64,000 nucleotides of DNA from Bufo bufo (GCF_905171765.1 NC_053391.1:685157257-685221256); one strand, 5' to 3'; numbered from the stretch's first letter, positions 10,790 to 22,869 are shown. Numbers and translations: made by a program. Notes: a model not told the origin generated them from the sequence alone.

Positions 10790-12012
10790 TCAGGGAGGCC
10801 CATAGTCAGGAGGGTTTCGCCTCCTTGGTGGGTTTGCGGGGGCGTCTCGAGGATCTACGAGACGGCCCCCCCCAATCTCTGCGCCTAGCCTGCTGCCCTG
10901 AACGACCTCCGCCTCTTTGATCCTGTCTGGTGTGTCCCCGAAAGGGGAGACTCTTCCCTTTCTTGTCGGAAGTCCCCCCATAATCTTATCCAATTCGGAC
11001 CCGAACAGCCTATCCGGCTCGAAGGGGGAGCCCACATAAATTAAATTTGGACGCGTTGTCCGCATTCCACGGCTTCAGCCATAGTGGTCTACGGGCAGCT
11101 GAGACCAGAGCCATTGTTTTGGCTGCCAGTTTTAATTGCATCTGGGTGGAATCACACAAAAAATCCATAGCCAGATTGACTGACTTTTAGGCGGTCAAGA
11201 TGTCATCTCTGGAAACGCTCTGGTCCACGTCTGTCTGGATTTGATTCAGCCTGGAGCGTAGGAAGGAGGCTACTTCAGTGGCCGCAATAGATGTCGATGC
11301 GGAGGCAGCGGCCGCCGTGTAACCCCTTCTAAGGGTGCACTCTGCCCTCCGATCTAGAGGGTCCTGCAGACTAGACCCTTCGTCTGCAGGGACCAGAGTG
11401 CGCCTGGACAACTTGGCTATCGCCATGTCCACCTTGGGAACGGAACCCCACGATTCCTCCAAGGGTTTAGCCATCGGGTACATAAGCTTGAACTTCCTGG
11501 TGAGGACTGGACCTTTTTTCAGGCTTTCTCCACTCGGTGCGCATCACAGAGAGAAGGGTCTCATCCGCCCTAAAGACACGCTGTGTCCGTCCGGCGGGAT
11601 CGGAGGACTCCCCCATGTCAACATCATGGTCCCCCGACCTGATGGACTTCAGCAACTTCTGTGTTTTCTCTGGAGGAAAAAAACAAGAAGTTAGTTCTTC
11701 TTCCTCAGAAGATGACCCCACCGAACAGGGAGTGGGTCTCTTGACTGGTGCAGCCACTTCCATAGGAGTCTGGGAAGATCCTGGTAGCCTCTCATTAAGA
11801 AGGCGCACAACTCCCTTTATGGAATCATCCACGTAGGTTTTCGTCCACTGGAACATCTCCTGCATCGTGGGTTCCGTAGTTGCCTGTGTGCGACAACTTT
11901 CACACCTTGAATAAGGGCAGTTGTCGTCCAAAGGAGTGTTACAGTCGTAACAGGCCAAGTGTTTTCTTTTGGCCCCGGACTTCCGCTGTTGATCCGAATC
12001 CCTAGGGGAAGC
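10790..12012 (-). pseudogene. DIRS gag-like protein, frameshifted
   Basis: The likely start is the ATG at 12012 (MASPRDSDQQRKSGAKRK), followed by a compact Cys cluster (ACYDCNTPLDDNCPYSRCES), then PEKTQKLLKSIR and TLLSVMRTEWRKPEKRSS. The frame shifts near 11475 into PKVDMAIAKLSRRTLVP and SLQDPLDRRAE, ending at 11187. A last part follows at 11065-10790 in a further frame. The order and the PKVD / DPLDRR motifs are those of DIRS gag proteins. An upstream ATG at 12099 would add a hydrophobic leader and is less likely. Confidence 0.75.
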
Positions 12013-12513
12013 CATCACTGTAACAGAAAAGAGACAGGTCATAACTCCTAACAAACACATAGTGAGGTGGAAAAAAACCATATGGGCGCCCACCAGCACT
12101 TGAAGAAACTAGAGCTGGAAGAAAATACCCAATAGCAAAGAATATCTGCCAAGCACAGGGAACTCTGGAGCTAGCTTGTCAAAGCAACGCAACCAGAGAC
12201 TGAATGACAGGCTCTGGGCGTTTAAAAAGGGGAAGCTCCGCCCCCAGGCGGGATCTCCACAGAGCTAAGCCCAGATCTAATGGAGCCTTTATTATAGACT
12301 CAGCTGTATATAACACATCTCCCTTAGCCGCTCTGACCGTGCAGGATGTCCCTGGTCCGCAATAAGCTTCTTAGAAAGCAAAAACAAAAGCAAGCAAAGC
12401 AAAAGCAAAAAGGGGCGATCTCTTAGAAGAAACAAGAGAGCCCCCTTCAAAAACACCTCTGCTCCCTGAGAGGGGAGCCTCACGCCAGTCCACCTGTCCA
12501 AAGGAAAGAAAAA

Positions 12514-12657
12514 AACACGGTGGGCTGGGGGGCGATCTCCTCCCTTTCAGGGAGCTGAAGATCGCTTATTGGTTCTTGGGCTCATTAAAAATTCCGCCGT
12601 CCTACCAGTCCACAGGGGCAGTTAACCCCATCTGTGCTGCTGGTAGGACGTAAGGGA
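12514..12657. repeat. DIRS inverted terminal repeat (5' side)
   Basis: Reverse complement of 7829-7963 with only scattered differences. Its outer tip (12627-12657) is matched in antisense by the second half of the internal complementary region. The region between it and gag (about 12,013-12,513) is leader sequence without a supported gene. Confidence 0.9.
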
Positions 12658-12971
12658 AGGAGCCATTTCCAAAGATCCTTCACGAAGAAAGAAACTTGGC
12701 TCAAAACAACAGGCTCATACCCATGTGGAGCATGCAGTTTTTGCAAATATCTCACTCCCAAGAAAGAATTTGTTAACCCAGTAGATGGAAAGGTATATAA
12801 GATCAGAGAGTACATGAAAATGCAGGAGTACGGGCTTGGTATATGGAATACAATGTGAGTGCAATATGTTATATATAGGCAAGACGATTCAAGAACTTAG
12901 AAGGAGGATATCCAAACTCATTAGCACCCAATGGTCTAAATGAAGGCTTTACTTTTGCTCCTTTCTTATAA
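12658..12971 (+). pseudogene. PLE1 GIY-YIG nuclease start, joined to the protein C-terminus
   Basis: PLE1 coding resumes after the DIRS insertion: SHFQRSFTKKETWL, then the Cys-rich linker YPCGACSFCKYL. A one-base shift near 12815 leads into the GIY-YIG core, with CECNMLYIGKT and QELRRRISK. Immediately after this, near 12913, the sequence continues as SLAPNGLNEGFTFAPFL with a stop at 12969-12971. That is the extreme C-terminus of the protein, so most of the nuclease domain is deleted here. The antisense copy at 4866-5095 retains part of the missing stretch. Confidence 0.85.
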
Positions 12972-14336
12972 CCTGGAGATAACGGCATTATACAAATGGA
13001 GAAACAAAATGGAGAACCATGAAATAAAGGAAAGAGGAACTCTAGAAGAGATTTAGGGGGACTCCCGAAAACAGTAAAAAAGAATAAAAGAGAAAATGAA
13101 AGATACAAAGAGATAATATGTAATTTAAGCAGTTGTCCAGGAGAGAGTGTACTGGCAGGAGAATTACCTGCAAAGAAATAAAGAAACAATAAAGAAAGTA
13201 GTAAGAAAAACATATGAAAAATAGTAAGATCAAGAAAAGCTTGAAAATTAAAAGTGAAAAAAAAAATAGAGAGAAAACAAATAGGGCACCCCACACTAAG
13301 TGCGGGAAAGACAACATTAAGGTAAGAGAAGGGAACCATTCAACAATGCACAAAAAAGATAAAGAAAAATAAATTGGTAACAAGAGACGAGTGACACCAA
13401 GACCAATGTATAGAACTCAAGATGGCATAATAAGAATAAAAATAAAAACAAAACTAAAATCAAAAAGAAGAATGACAACATCCGAGTTTGATAATGCCCC
13501 TGTGTGTCCTGGTGAGGATGCTCCGGGCTGGATAGGGACCCCATAAAAGGTGCTGCCGGGAGGAAAAGGGAGCATGACATCAGAGGATCAAAGAATATGA
13601 GCCCCGAAATAAAATAATAAATAATTAATAAATAGTAATAAAATATAATAAAATAATAAATTAATAATAAATAAAAAATAAATAAAAAATATAAAATAAT
13701 AAATAATAAAAACAAAAAATAAAACACAAATATTGTTTCCTGATAGATATAGAATAAGCACTCGTCGATCTTCTCGGTTAGATATAGAACAAGCACCAGA
13801 GGATAAGACACAAATTTTTCTAAGTGGGGACGCAAACGCAATGAAATCACTCACAAGCACTAATATGCTGATTGGATGGTATTACCCCGCCTACAGAAAC
13901 CGAAGGCTTAAAGCCCAGGGACCGCCCCCACATGCCACAACCTGCACGCCATCCCCTGGAGACGCCGATTCCACGGCGAAACATGTAGGGATGCAGGCTT
14001 AGTTTTTAGTTCGGATTTGGAGAGGCCGGGATCCCAGAAGGGAAGACATTACACGGCTAAATATACAGCTGATGTATAGATAGAACAAAACTGAGGGGTT
14101 AAGGGGGATGAGCTGAGGAAACATCATGCACCGGAACTAGTGTATCCGATAAACTGATACAACTAAAATGACAAAATACACCCCAACCTCTCCAACTCTG
14201 AGGAATTTTAATCGCTTTATGTTAAGAGTTCCAAGGAATTTTAAAGAGAATTTAATAAAAGTTTATGTTTTATAAAAGAATAGTCAGAGAGGTTCATAGA
14301 AGCCACGGTAAGGTCCTAGAGACCTGGGAACCTCAC
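12913..14336 (+). repeat. PLE1 sense 3' end (inverted partner of 3198-4918)
   Basis: Non-coding 3' part of PLE1 in sense orientation. It is A-rich at 13600-13740, where the partner arm is T-rich. It carries the hammerhead-like motif at 13950-13993 and ends at the 13-bp target duplication. It lacks the outermost 47 bp found on the antisense arm. Confidence 0.88.
13950..13993 (+). ncRNA. Hammerhead-like ribozyme motif, PLE1 sense 3' end
   Basis: Stem I is CATCCC (13950-13955) with GGGATG (13988-13993), six pairs. Core: CTGGAGA (13956-13962). Stem II: GCCG/CGGC around ATTCCA (13964-13977). GAAA (13978-13981). Stem III: self-complementary ACATGT (13981-13986), then A at the cleavage position. 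Known: Penelope-like elements carry hammerhead motifs with very short stem III. The core has G where CUGANGA requires A, so this copy is probably inactive or slow. Confidence 0.72.
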
Positions 14337-17300
14337 ATACTGTCTGCTGAGCTGTGTATCTAATCCTGTGTGATACTGTTTGCTGATCTGTGTATCTAAT
14401 CCTATCCTGTGTGATACTGTCTGCTGAGCTGTGTATCTAATCCTGTGTGATACTGTTTGCTGATCTGTGTATCTAATCCTATCCTGTGTGATACTGTCTG
14501 CTGAGCTGTGTATCTAATCCTATCCTGTGTGATACTGTCTGCTGAGCTGTGTATCTAATCCTATCCTGTGTGATACTGTCTGCTGAGCTGTGTATCTAAT
14601 CCTATCCTGTGTGATACTGTCTGCTGAGCTGTGTATCTAATCCTATCCTGTGTGATACTGTCTGCTGAGCTGTGTATCTAATCCTATCCTGTGTGATACC
14701 GTCTGCTGAGCTGTATCTAATCCTATCCTGTGTGATACCGTCTGCTGAGCTGTATCTAATCCTATCCTGTGTGATACTGTCTGCTGAGCTGTGTATCTAA
14801 TCCTATCCTGTGTGATACTGTCTGCTGAGCTGTGTATCTAATCCTATCCTGTGTGATACTGTCTGCTGAGCTGTGTATCTAATCCTATCCTGTGTGATAC
14901 TGTCTGCTGAGCTGTGTATCTAATCCTATCCTGTGTGATACTGTCTGCTGAGCTGTGTATCTAATCCTATCCTGTGTGATACTGTCTGCTGAGCTGTGTA
15001 TCTAATCCTATCCTGTGTGATACTGTCTGCTGAGCTGTGTATCTAATCCTATCCTGTGTGATACCGTCTGCTGAGCTGTATCTAATCCTATCCTGTGTGA
15101 TACCGTCTGCTGAGCTGTATCTAATCCTATCCTGTGTGATACTGTCTGCTGAGCTGTGTATCTAATCCTATCCTGTGTGATACTGTCTGCTGAGCTGTGT
15201 ATCTAATCCTATCCTGTGTGATACTGTCTGCTGAGCTGTGTATCTAATCCTATCCTGTGTGATACTGTCTGCTGAGCTGTGTATCTAATCCTATCCTGTG
15301 TGATACTGTCTGCTGAGCTGTGTATCTAATCCTATCCTGTGTGATACTGTCTGCTGAGCTGTGTATCTAATCCTATCCTGTGTGATACTGTCTGCTGAGC
15401 TGTGTATCTAATCCTATCCTGTGTGATACCGTCTGCTGAGCTGTATCTAATCCTATCCTGTGTGATACCGTCTGCTGAGCTGTATCTAATCCTATCCTGT
15501 GTGATACTGTCTGCTGAGCTGTGTATCTAATCCTATCCTGTGTGATACTGTCTGCTGAGCTGTGTATCTAATCCTATCCTGTGTGATACTGTCTGCTGAG
15601 CTGTGTATCTAATCCTATCCTGTGTGATACTGTCTGCTGAGCTGTGTATCTAATCCTATCCTGTGTGATACTGTCTGCTGAGCTGTGTATCTAATCCTAT
15701 CCTGTGTGATACTGTCTGCTGAGCTGTGTATCTAATCCTATCCTGTGTGATACTGTCTGCTGAGCTGTGTATCTAATCCTATCCTGTGTGATACTGTCTG
15801 CTGAGCTGTGTATCTAATCCTATCCTGTGTGATACTGTCTGCTGAGCTGTGTATCTAATCCTATCCTGTGTGATACTGTCTGCTGAGCTGTGTATCTAAT
15901 CCTATCCTGTGTGATACCGTCTGCTGAGCTGTATCTAATCCTATCCTGTGTGATACCGTCTGCTGAGCTGTATCTAATCCTATCCTGTGTGATACTGTCT
16001 GCTGAGCTGTGTATCTAATCCTATCCTGTGTGATACTGTCTGCTGAGCTGTGTATCTAATCCTATCCTGTGTGATACTGTCTGCTGAGCTGTGTATCTAA
16101 TCCTATCCTGTGTGATACCGTCTGCTGAGCTGTATCTAATCCTATCCTGTGTGATACCGTCTGCTGAGCTGTGTATCTAATCCTATCCTGTGTGATACTG
16201 TCTGCTGAGCTGTGTATCTAATCCTGTCCTGTGTGATACTGTCTGCTGAGCCTGTATCTAATCCTATCCTGTGTGATACTGTCTGCTGAGCCTGTATCTA
16301 ATCCTATCCTGTGTGATACTGTCTGCTGAGCTGTGTATCTAATCCTATCATGTGATACTGTCTGCTGAGCTGTGTATCTAATCCTCTCCTGTGTGATACT
16401 GTCTGCTGAGCTGTGTATCTAATCCTATCCTGTGTGATACTGTCTGCTGAGCCGTGTATCTAATCCTATCCTGTGTGATACTGTCTGCTGAGCTGTGTAT
16501 CTAATCCTATCCTGTGTGATACTGTCTGCTGAGCCGTGTATCTAATCCTATCCTGTGTGATACTGTCTGCTGAGCTGTGTATCTAATCCTATCATGTGTG
16601 ATACTGTCTGCTGAGCTGTGTATCTAATCCTATCCTGTGTGATACTGTCTGCTGAGCTGTGTATCTAATCCTATCCTGTGTGATACTGTCTGCTGAGCTG
16701 TGTATCTAATCCTATCCTGTGTGATACCGTCTGCTGAGCTGTATCTAATCCTATCCTGTGTGATACTGTCTGCTGAGCTGTGTATCTAATCCTATCCTGT
16801 GTGATACCGTCTGCTGAGCTGTATCTAATCCTATCCTGTGTGATACTGTCTGCTGAGCTGTGTATCTAATCCTATCCTGTGTGGTACCGTCTGCTGCTGT
16901 GTATCTAATCCTATCCTGTGTGATACTGTCTGCTGAGCTGTGTATCTAATCCTATCCTGTGTGATACTGTCTGCTGAGCTGTGTATCTAATCCTCTCCTG
17001 TGTGATACTGTCTGCTGAGCTGTGTATCTAATCCTATCCTGTGTGATACTGTCTGCTGAGCTGTGTATCTAATCCTATCCTGTGAGATACTGTCTGCTGA
17101 GCTGTGTATCTAATCCTATCCTGTGTGATACAGTCTGCTGAGCTGTGTATCTAATCCTATCCTGTGAGATACTGTCTGCTGAGCTGTGTATCTAATCCTA
17201 TCCTGTTTGATACTGTCTGCTGAGCTGTGTATCTAATCCTATCCTGTGTGATACTGTCTGCTGAGCTGTGTATCTAATCCTATCCTGTGTGATACTGTCT

Positions 17301-20300
17301 GCTGAGCTGTGTATCTAATCCTCTCCTGTGTGATACTGTCTGCTGAGCTGTGTATCTAATTCTATCCTGTGTGATACTGTCTGCTGAGCTGTGTATCTAA
17401 TCCTATCCTGTGAGATACTGTCTGCTGAGCTGTGTATCTAATCCTATCCTGTGTGATACAGTCTGCTGAGCTGTGTATCTAATCCTATCCTGTGTGATAC
17501 TGTCTGCTGAGCAGTGTATCTAATCCTATCATGTGTGATACTGTCTGCTTAGCTGTGTATCTAATCCTCTCCTGTGTGATACTGTCTGCTGAGCTGTGTA
17601 TCTAATCCTATCCTGTGTGATACTGTCTGCTGAGCTGTGTATCTAATCCTATCCTGTGTGATACTGTCTGCTGAGCTGTGTATCTAATCCTATCCTGTGT
17701 GATACTGTCTGCTGAGCTGTGTATCTAATCCTATCCTGTGTGATACTGTCTGCTGAGCTGTGTATCTAATCCTGTCCTGTGTGATACTGTCTGCTGAGCC
17801 GTGTATCTAATCCTATCCTGTGTGATACTGTCTGCTGAGCTGTGTATCTAATCCTATCCTGTGTGATACTGTCTGCTGAGCCGTGTATCTAATCCTATCC
17901 TGTGTGATACTGTCTGCTGAGCTGTGTATCTAATCCTATCATGTGTGATACTGTCTGCTGAGCTGTGTATCTAATCCTATCCTGTGTGATACTGTCTGCT
18001 GAGCTGTGTATCTAATCCTATCCTGTGTGATACTGTCTGCTGAGCTGTGTATCTAATCCTATCCTGTGTGATACTGTCTGCTGAGCTGTGTATCTAATCC
18101 TATCCTGTGTGATACCGTCTGCTGAGCTGTATCTAATCCTATCCTGTGTGATACTGTCTGCTGAGCTGTGTATCTAATCCTATCCTGTGTGGTACCGTCT
18201 GCTGCTGTGTATCTAATCCTATCCTGTGTGATACTGTCTGCTGAGCTGTGTATCTAATCCTATCCTGTGTGATACTGTCTGCTGAGCTGTGTATCTAATC
18301 CTCTCCTGTGTGATACTGTCTGCTGAGCTGTGTATCTAATCCTATCCTGTGTGATACTGTCTGCTGAGCTGTGTATCTAATCCTATCCTGTGAGATACTG
18401 TCTGCTGAGCTGTGTATCTAATCCTATCCTGTGTGATACAGTCTGCTGAGCTGTGTATCTAATCCTATCCTGTGAGATACTGTCTGCTGAGCTGTGTATC
18501 TAATCCTATCCTGTGTGATACTGTCTGCTGAGCTGTGTATCTAATCCTATCCTGTGTGATACTGTCTGCTGAGCTGTGTATCTAATCCTCTCCTGTGTGA
18601 TACTGTCTGCTGAGCTGTGTATCTAATTCTATCCTGTGTGATACTGTCTGCTGAGCTGTGTATCTAATCCTATCCTGTGAGATACTGTCTGCTGAGCTGT
18701 GTATCTAATCCTATCCTGTGTGATACAGTCTGCTGAGCTGTGTATCTAATCCTATCCTGTGTGATACTGTCTGCTGAGCAGTGTATCTAATCCTATCATG
18801 TGTGATACTGTCTGCTTAGCTGTGTATCTAATCCTCTCCTGTGTGATACTGTCTGCTGAGCTGTGTATCTAATCCTATCCTGTGTGATACTGTCTGCTGA
18901 GCTGTGTATCTAATCCTATCCTGTGTGATACTGTCTGCTGAGCTGTGTATCTAATCCTATCCTGTGTGATACTGTCTGCTGAGCTGTGTATCTAATCCTA
19001 TCCTGTGTGATACTGTCTGCTGAGCTGTGTATCTAATCCTGTCCTGTGTGATACTGTCTGCTGAGCTGTGTATCTAATCCTATCCTGTGTGATACTGTCT
19101 GCTGAGCTGTGTATCTAATCCTATCCTGTGTGATACTGTCTGCTGAGCTGTGTATCTAATCCTATCCTGTGTGATACCGTCTGCTGAGCTGTATCTAATC
19201 CTATCCTGTGTGATACTGTCTGCTGAGCTGTGTATCTAATCCTATCCTGTGTGATACTGTCTGCTGAGCTGTGTATCTAATCCTATCCTGTGTGATACCG
19301 TCTGCTGAGCTGTATCTAATCCTATCCTGTGTGATACTGTCTGCTGAGCTGTGTATCTAATCCTATCCTGTGTGGTACCGTCTGCTGCTGTGTATCTAAT
19401 CCTATCCTGTGTGATACTGTCTGCTGAGCTGTGTATCTAATCCTATCCTGTGTGATACTGTCTGCTGAGCTGTGTATCTAATCCTCTCCTGTGTGATACT
19501 GTCTGCTGAGCTGTGTATCTAATCCTATCCTGTGTGATACTGTCTGCTGAGCTGTGTATCTAATCCTATCCTGTGAGATACTGTCTGCTGAGCTGTGTAT
19601 CTAATCCTATCCTGTGTGATACAGTCTGCTGAGCTGTGTATCTAATCCTATCCTGTGAGATACTGTCTGCTGAGCTGTGTATCTAATCCTATCCTGTGTG
19701 ATACTGTCTGCTGAGCTGTGTATCTAATCCTATCCTGTGTGATACTGTCTGCTGAGCTGTGTATCTAATCCTCTCCTGTGTGATACTGTCTGCTGAGCTG
19801 TGTATCTAATTCTATCCTGTGTGATACTGTCTGCTGAGCTGTGTATCTAATCCTATCCTGTGAGATACTGTCTGCTGAGCTGTGTATCTAATCCTATCCT
19901 GTGTGATACAGTCTGCTGAGCTGTGTATCTAATCCTATCATGTGTGATACTGTCTGCTGAGCTGTGTATCTAATCCTATCCTGTGTGATACTGTCTGCTG
20001 AGCTGTGTATCTAATCCTATCCTGTGTGATACTGTCTGCTGAGCTGTGTATCTAATCCTATCCTGTGTGATACTGTCTGCTGAGCTGTGTATCTAATCCT
20101 ATCCTGTGTGATACCGTCTGCTGAGCTGTATCTAATCCTATCCTGTGTGATACTGTCTGCTGAGCTGTGTATCTAATCCTATCCTGTGTGATACTGTCTG
20201 CTGAGCTGTGTATCTAATCCTATCCTGTGTGATACCGTCTGCTGAGCTGTATCTAATCCTATCCTGTGTGATACTGTCTGCTGAGCTGTGTATCTAATCC

Positions 20301-21332
20301 TATCCTGTGTGGTACCGTCTGCTGCTGTGTATCTAATCCTATCCTGTGTGATACTGTCTGCTGAGCTGTGTATCTAATCCTATCCTGTGTGATACTGTCT
20401 GCTGAGCTGTGTATCTAATCCTCTCCTGTGTGATACTGTCTGCTGAGCTGTGTATCTAATCCTATCCTGTGTGATACTGTCTGCTGAGCTGTGTATCTAA
20501 TCCTATCCTGTGAGATACTGTCTGCTGAGCTGTGTATCTAATCCTATCCTGTGTGATACAGTCTGCTGAGCTGTGTATCTAATCCTATCCTGTGAGATAC
20601 TGTCTGCTGAGCTGTGTATCTAATCCTATCCTGTGTGATACTGTCTGCTGAGCTGTGTATCTAATCCTATCCTGTGTGATACTGTCTGCTGAGCTGTGTA
20701 TCTAATCCTCTCCTGTGTGATACTGTCTGCTGAGCTGTGTATCTAATTCTATCCTGTGTGATACTGTCTGCTGAGCTGTGTATCTAATCCTATCCTGTGA
20801 GATACTGTCTGCTGAGCTGTGTATCTAATCCTATCCTGTGTGATACAGTCTGCTGAGCTGTGTATCTAATCCTATCCTGTGTGATACTGTCTGCTGAGCA
20901 GTGTATCTAATCCTATCATGTGTGATACTGTCTGCTTAGCTGTGTATCTAATCCTCTCCTGTGTGATACTGTCTGCTGAGCTGTGTATCTAATCCTATCC
21001 TGTGTGATACTGTCTGCTGAGCTGTGTATCTAATCCTATCCTGTGTGATACTGTCTGCTGAGCTGTGTATCTAATCCTATCCTGTGTGATACTGTCTGCT
21101 GAGCTGTGTATCTAATCCTATCCTGTGTGATACTGTCTGCTGAGCTGTGTATCTAATCCTGTCCTGTGTGATACTGTCTGCTGAGCTGTGTATCTAATCC
21201 TATCCTGTGTGATACTGTCTGCTGAGCTGTGTATCTAATCCTACCCTGTGTGATACTGTCTGCTGAGCTGTGTATCTAATCCTATCCTGTGTTATACTGT
21301 CTGCTGAGCTGTGTATCTAATCCTCTCCTGTG
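14337..21332. repeat. 41-bp minisatellite, array 2 (about 170 units)
   Basis: Continuation of array 1 beyond the PLE1 insertion, 7 kb long. There is clear higher-order structure. A 39-bp variant unit (ATACCG linked to GAGCTGTATC) occurs in pairs at about 14698, 15061, 15425 and 15915. A rarer variant with GGTACCGTCTGCTGCTG recurs near 16881, 18189, 19371 and 20309. A GCTTAGCTG variant recurs near 17549, 18816 and 20936. Segments of about 0.36 kb and 0.9-1.3 kb were therefore duplicated within the array. No gene. Confidence 0.97.
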
Positions 21333-21637
21333 GCTGCTTTTCATAGACTTTACACTCAGTTTATCCAAATCAAGCAATACGAGTATCAAAAATGTTCCAA
21401 AAATATCAATGAATGTTTATTAATATTTCTTGATTAAATCATACAATATAGTGTTCACTAGTAGGGAATACAAACAAAAGTGCCCCTAGAAAGACGCCTC
21501 ATACTAGTAAACCAGGTAGCAATGATTGTATACCACATATCAATCCCACCTAATACCACGCGGCTATCACTGGATCAGAGATAAGCAGCCACGTACAAGT
21601 AACAATAAAAGGAAAGAACCAGTGCAAGTGGCGCTAA

Positions 21638-21680
21638 TCCTCAACGCGCGTTTCGCGTCATGTGCTTCGTCAGGGGAGGA
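21638..21680 (-). ncRNA. Hammerhead-like ribozyme motif, PLE2 sense 3' end
   Basis: On the minus strand: CTGACGA (complement of 21667-21673, a full match to CUGANGA), a short helix II region, GAAA (complement of 21651-21654), palindromic stem III ACGCGCGT (21644-21651), U at the cleavage position, then GAGG. The core is intact. Stem I pairing with the preceding CCTCCC is imperfect and stem II is only about two pairs, so folding is less convincing than in PLE3. Confidence 0.62.
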
Positions 21681-22869
21681 GTGATTGAGGTGGGGAAACA
21701 ACTAATGTTAAAAAGGAGGTGTCGACCAATCAGCACTAAGCTGCGGGAACATGTGACTATGGAATACTCTTCGCCATCTATGACGCATGGTGAAAACTCC
21801 CCCAGCCAGGTCCTACATTCTTCCGCCCGTCCCACCGAGCACTCGCACTGGAGAGGGCAGTTCAACGTCAAATGACGCCGACTGACATCGCCAGCGCGCC
21901 GACTCTATGGGGACCGGAGGAAGCCTCCTGGTGGTGAGGCCATAATGCGTACTGGCGAGGTGATGGTCGCTGAGTCCTATAGGGACACTATATCATCAAT
22001 CAGGACTGCCAAAGGGACCAGCTAGACGTTAAGTGAAAGGACAACTACAAACCTATAGAAGTGAACTTAGACAATATCATCTAATAAAGTGAAAAATTAT
22101 ACCGACAGGCAGTGACACCTACCTGTCCAAAAGGGCATAGTGCAATCTGCCTAAAAAATATAGTGCTACATATTAAAAACAGTTGAATTACCCCATAACA
22201 CAATTCATCAGTGAAATTACAAACCGATACAAACGGTGATTTCATACACGTGCTAATAAAACACAAATTAATAAAGTATAATATCTTATGTGATAAAGTG
22301 CTTAGTGCTTGTAATATATTGTGTTAGCCAAAGGAGGAGGAAAAAACTCCCTTCATAATCCCAATCTTAAAAATAGTCCATCACAATCTGGCCCAAAATC
22401 CTTCATTCTTTCCAGTCGATCTTCATATCAGACTTTCTTGTCCATACAGTTCACCCGGAATATCTCTCTCTTTATTCCATAATCTAAAACAATTAATAAT
22501 ACAAAAAAATCAATCAACACATCAAGTAAAAAATATAATAAAAACTAATTCCCCTGGAACTAACAATACTCCAAAAATGCACTGAACCCCAGATTTTCAT
22601 TTAACCCTTTGGGATCTCTCTAGCTGTCATGAGAGGTCTCTCGGTAATCAGTAACCTTAGTTTATTGTCCATCATTAGTGTCCCCCAATGTCTGGTCAGG
22701 ATTTCATTTATTTGAGTCCATTGTTTGTTGTAGTTTGTAATGAACCTATAATCTCATCTCCACTTGTCTTTAGTTCTTTTTCATTAGTGCGGAGTCATTT
22801 CTCGCTAGGTCTTTGTTTAGCAGAACTGATTCCCTTTTTTTCCCTTTCTATTGCTATACCCTCTCTCTT

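Larger units (their letters stand above)
7792..12657 (-). mobile_element. DIRS-type tyrosine recombinase retrotransposon, nearly full length
   Basis: A 4.87-kb insertion in PLE1. The order on the minus strand is inverted terminal repeat (12514-12657), gag (12012 to about 10790), RT/RNase H (10717-9118), tyrosine recombinase (about 9150-8103), internal complementary region (8000-8083), and second inverted terminal repeat (7792-7963). This is the textbook DIRS layout; such elements integrate through a recombinase and a circular intermediate without a target-site duplication. Consistent with that, joining 7791 to 12658 puts the PLE1 frame back together with no duplicated bases (KEMM then RSHFQRSF). 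The genes contain frameshifts, so this copy looks dead. Confidence 0.93.
3151..14336 (+). mobile_element. PLE1: Penelope-like element, interrupted by a DIRS element
   Basis: An 11.2-kb insertion in the 41-bp minisatellite. The 13 bases ATACTGTCTGCTG end array 1 (3138-3150) and also begin array 2 (14337-14349), so the repeat phase overlaps by 13 bp. That is what a target-site duplication would give. Internal order: antisense copy of the element's own 3' end (3151-5095); sense N-terminal and reverse transcriptase coding (5096-7791); DIRS insertion (7792-12657); sense GIY-YIG start (12658-12912); sense 3' end (12913-14336). The coding parts are typical of Penelope-like elements (RT plus C-terminal GIY-YIG nuclease) but contain frameshifts and stops. 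Confidence 0.9.

Noticed and set aside
3151..14336. Large inverted repeat as an assembly artefact
   Set aside because: The two arms differ by many substitutions and indels, and by extra sequence at both ends, so they are not a mirrored duplicate of one sequence.
1011..21332. CRISPR-like appearance of the regularly spaced repeat
   Set aside because: The repeat is head-to-tail with no unique spacers, and the context is a vertebrate genome; it is a minisatellite.
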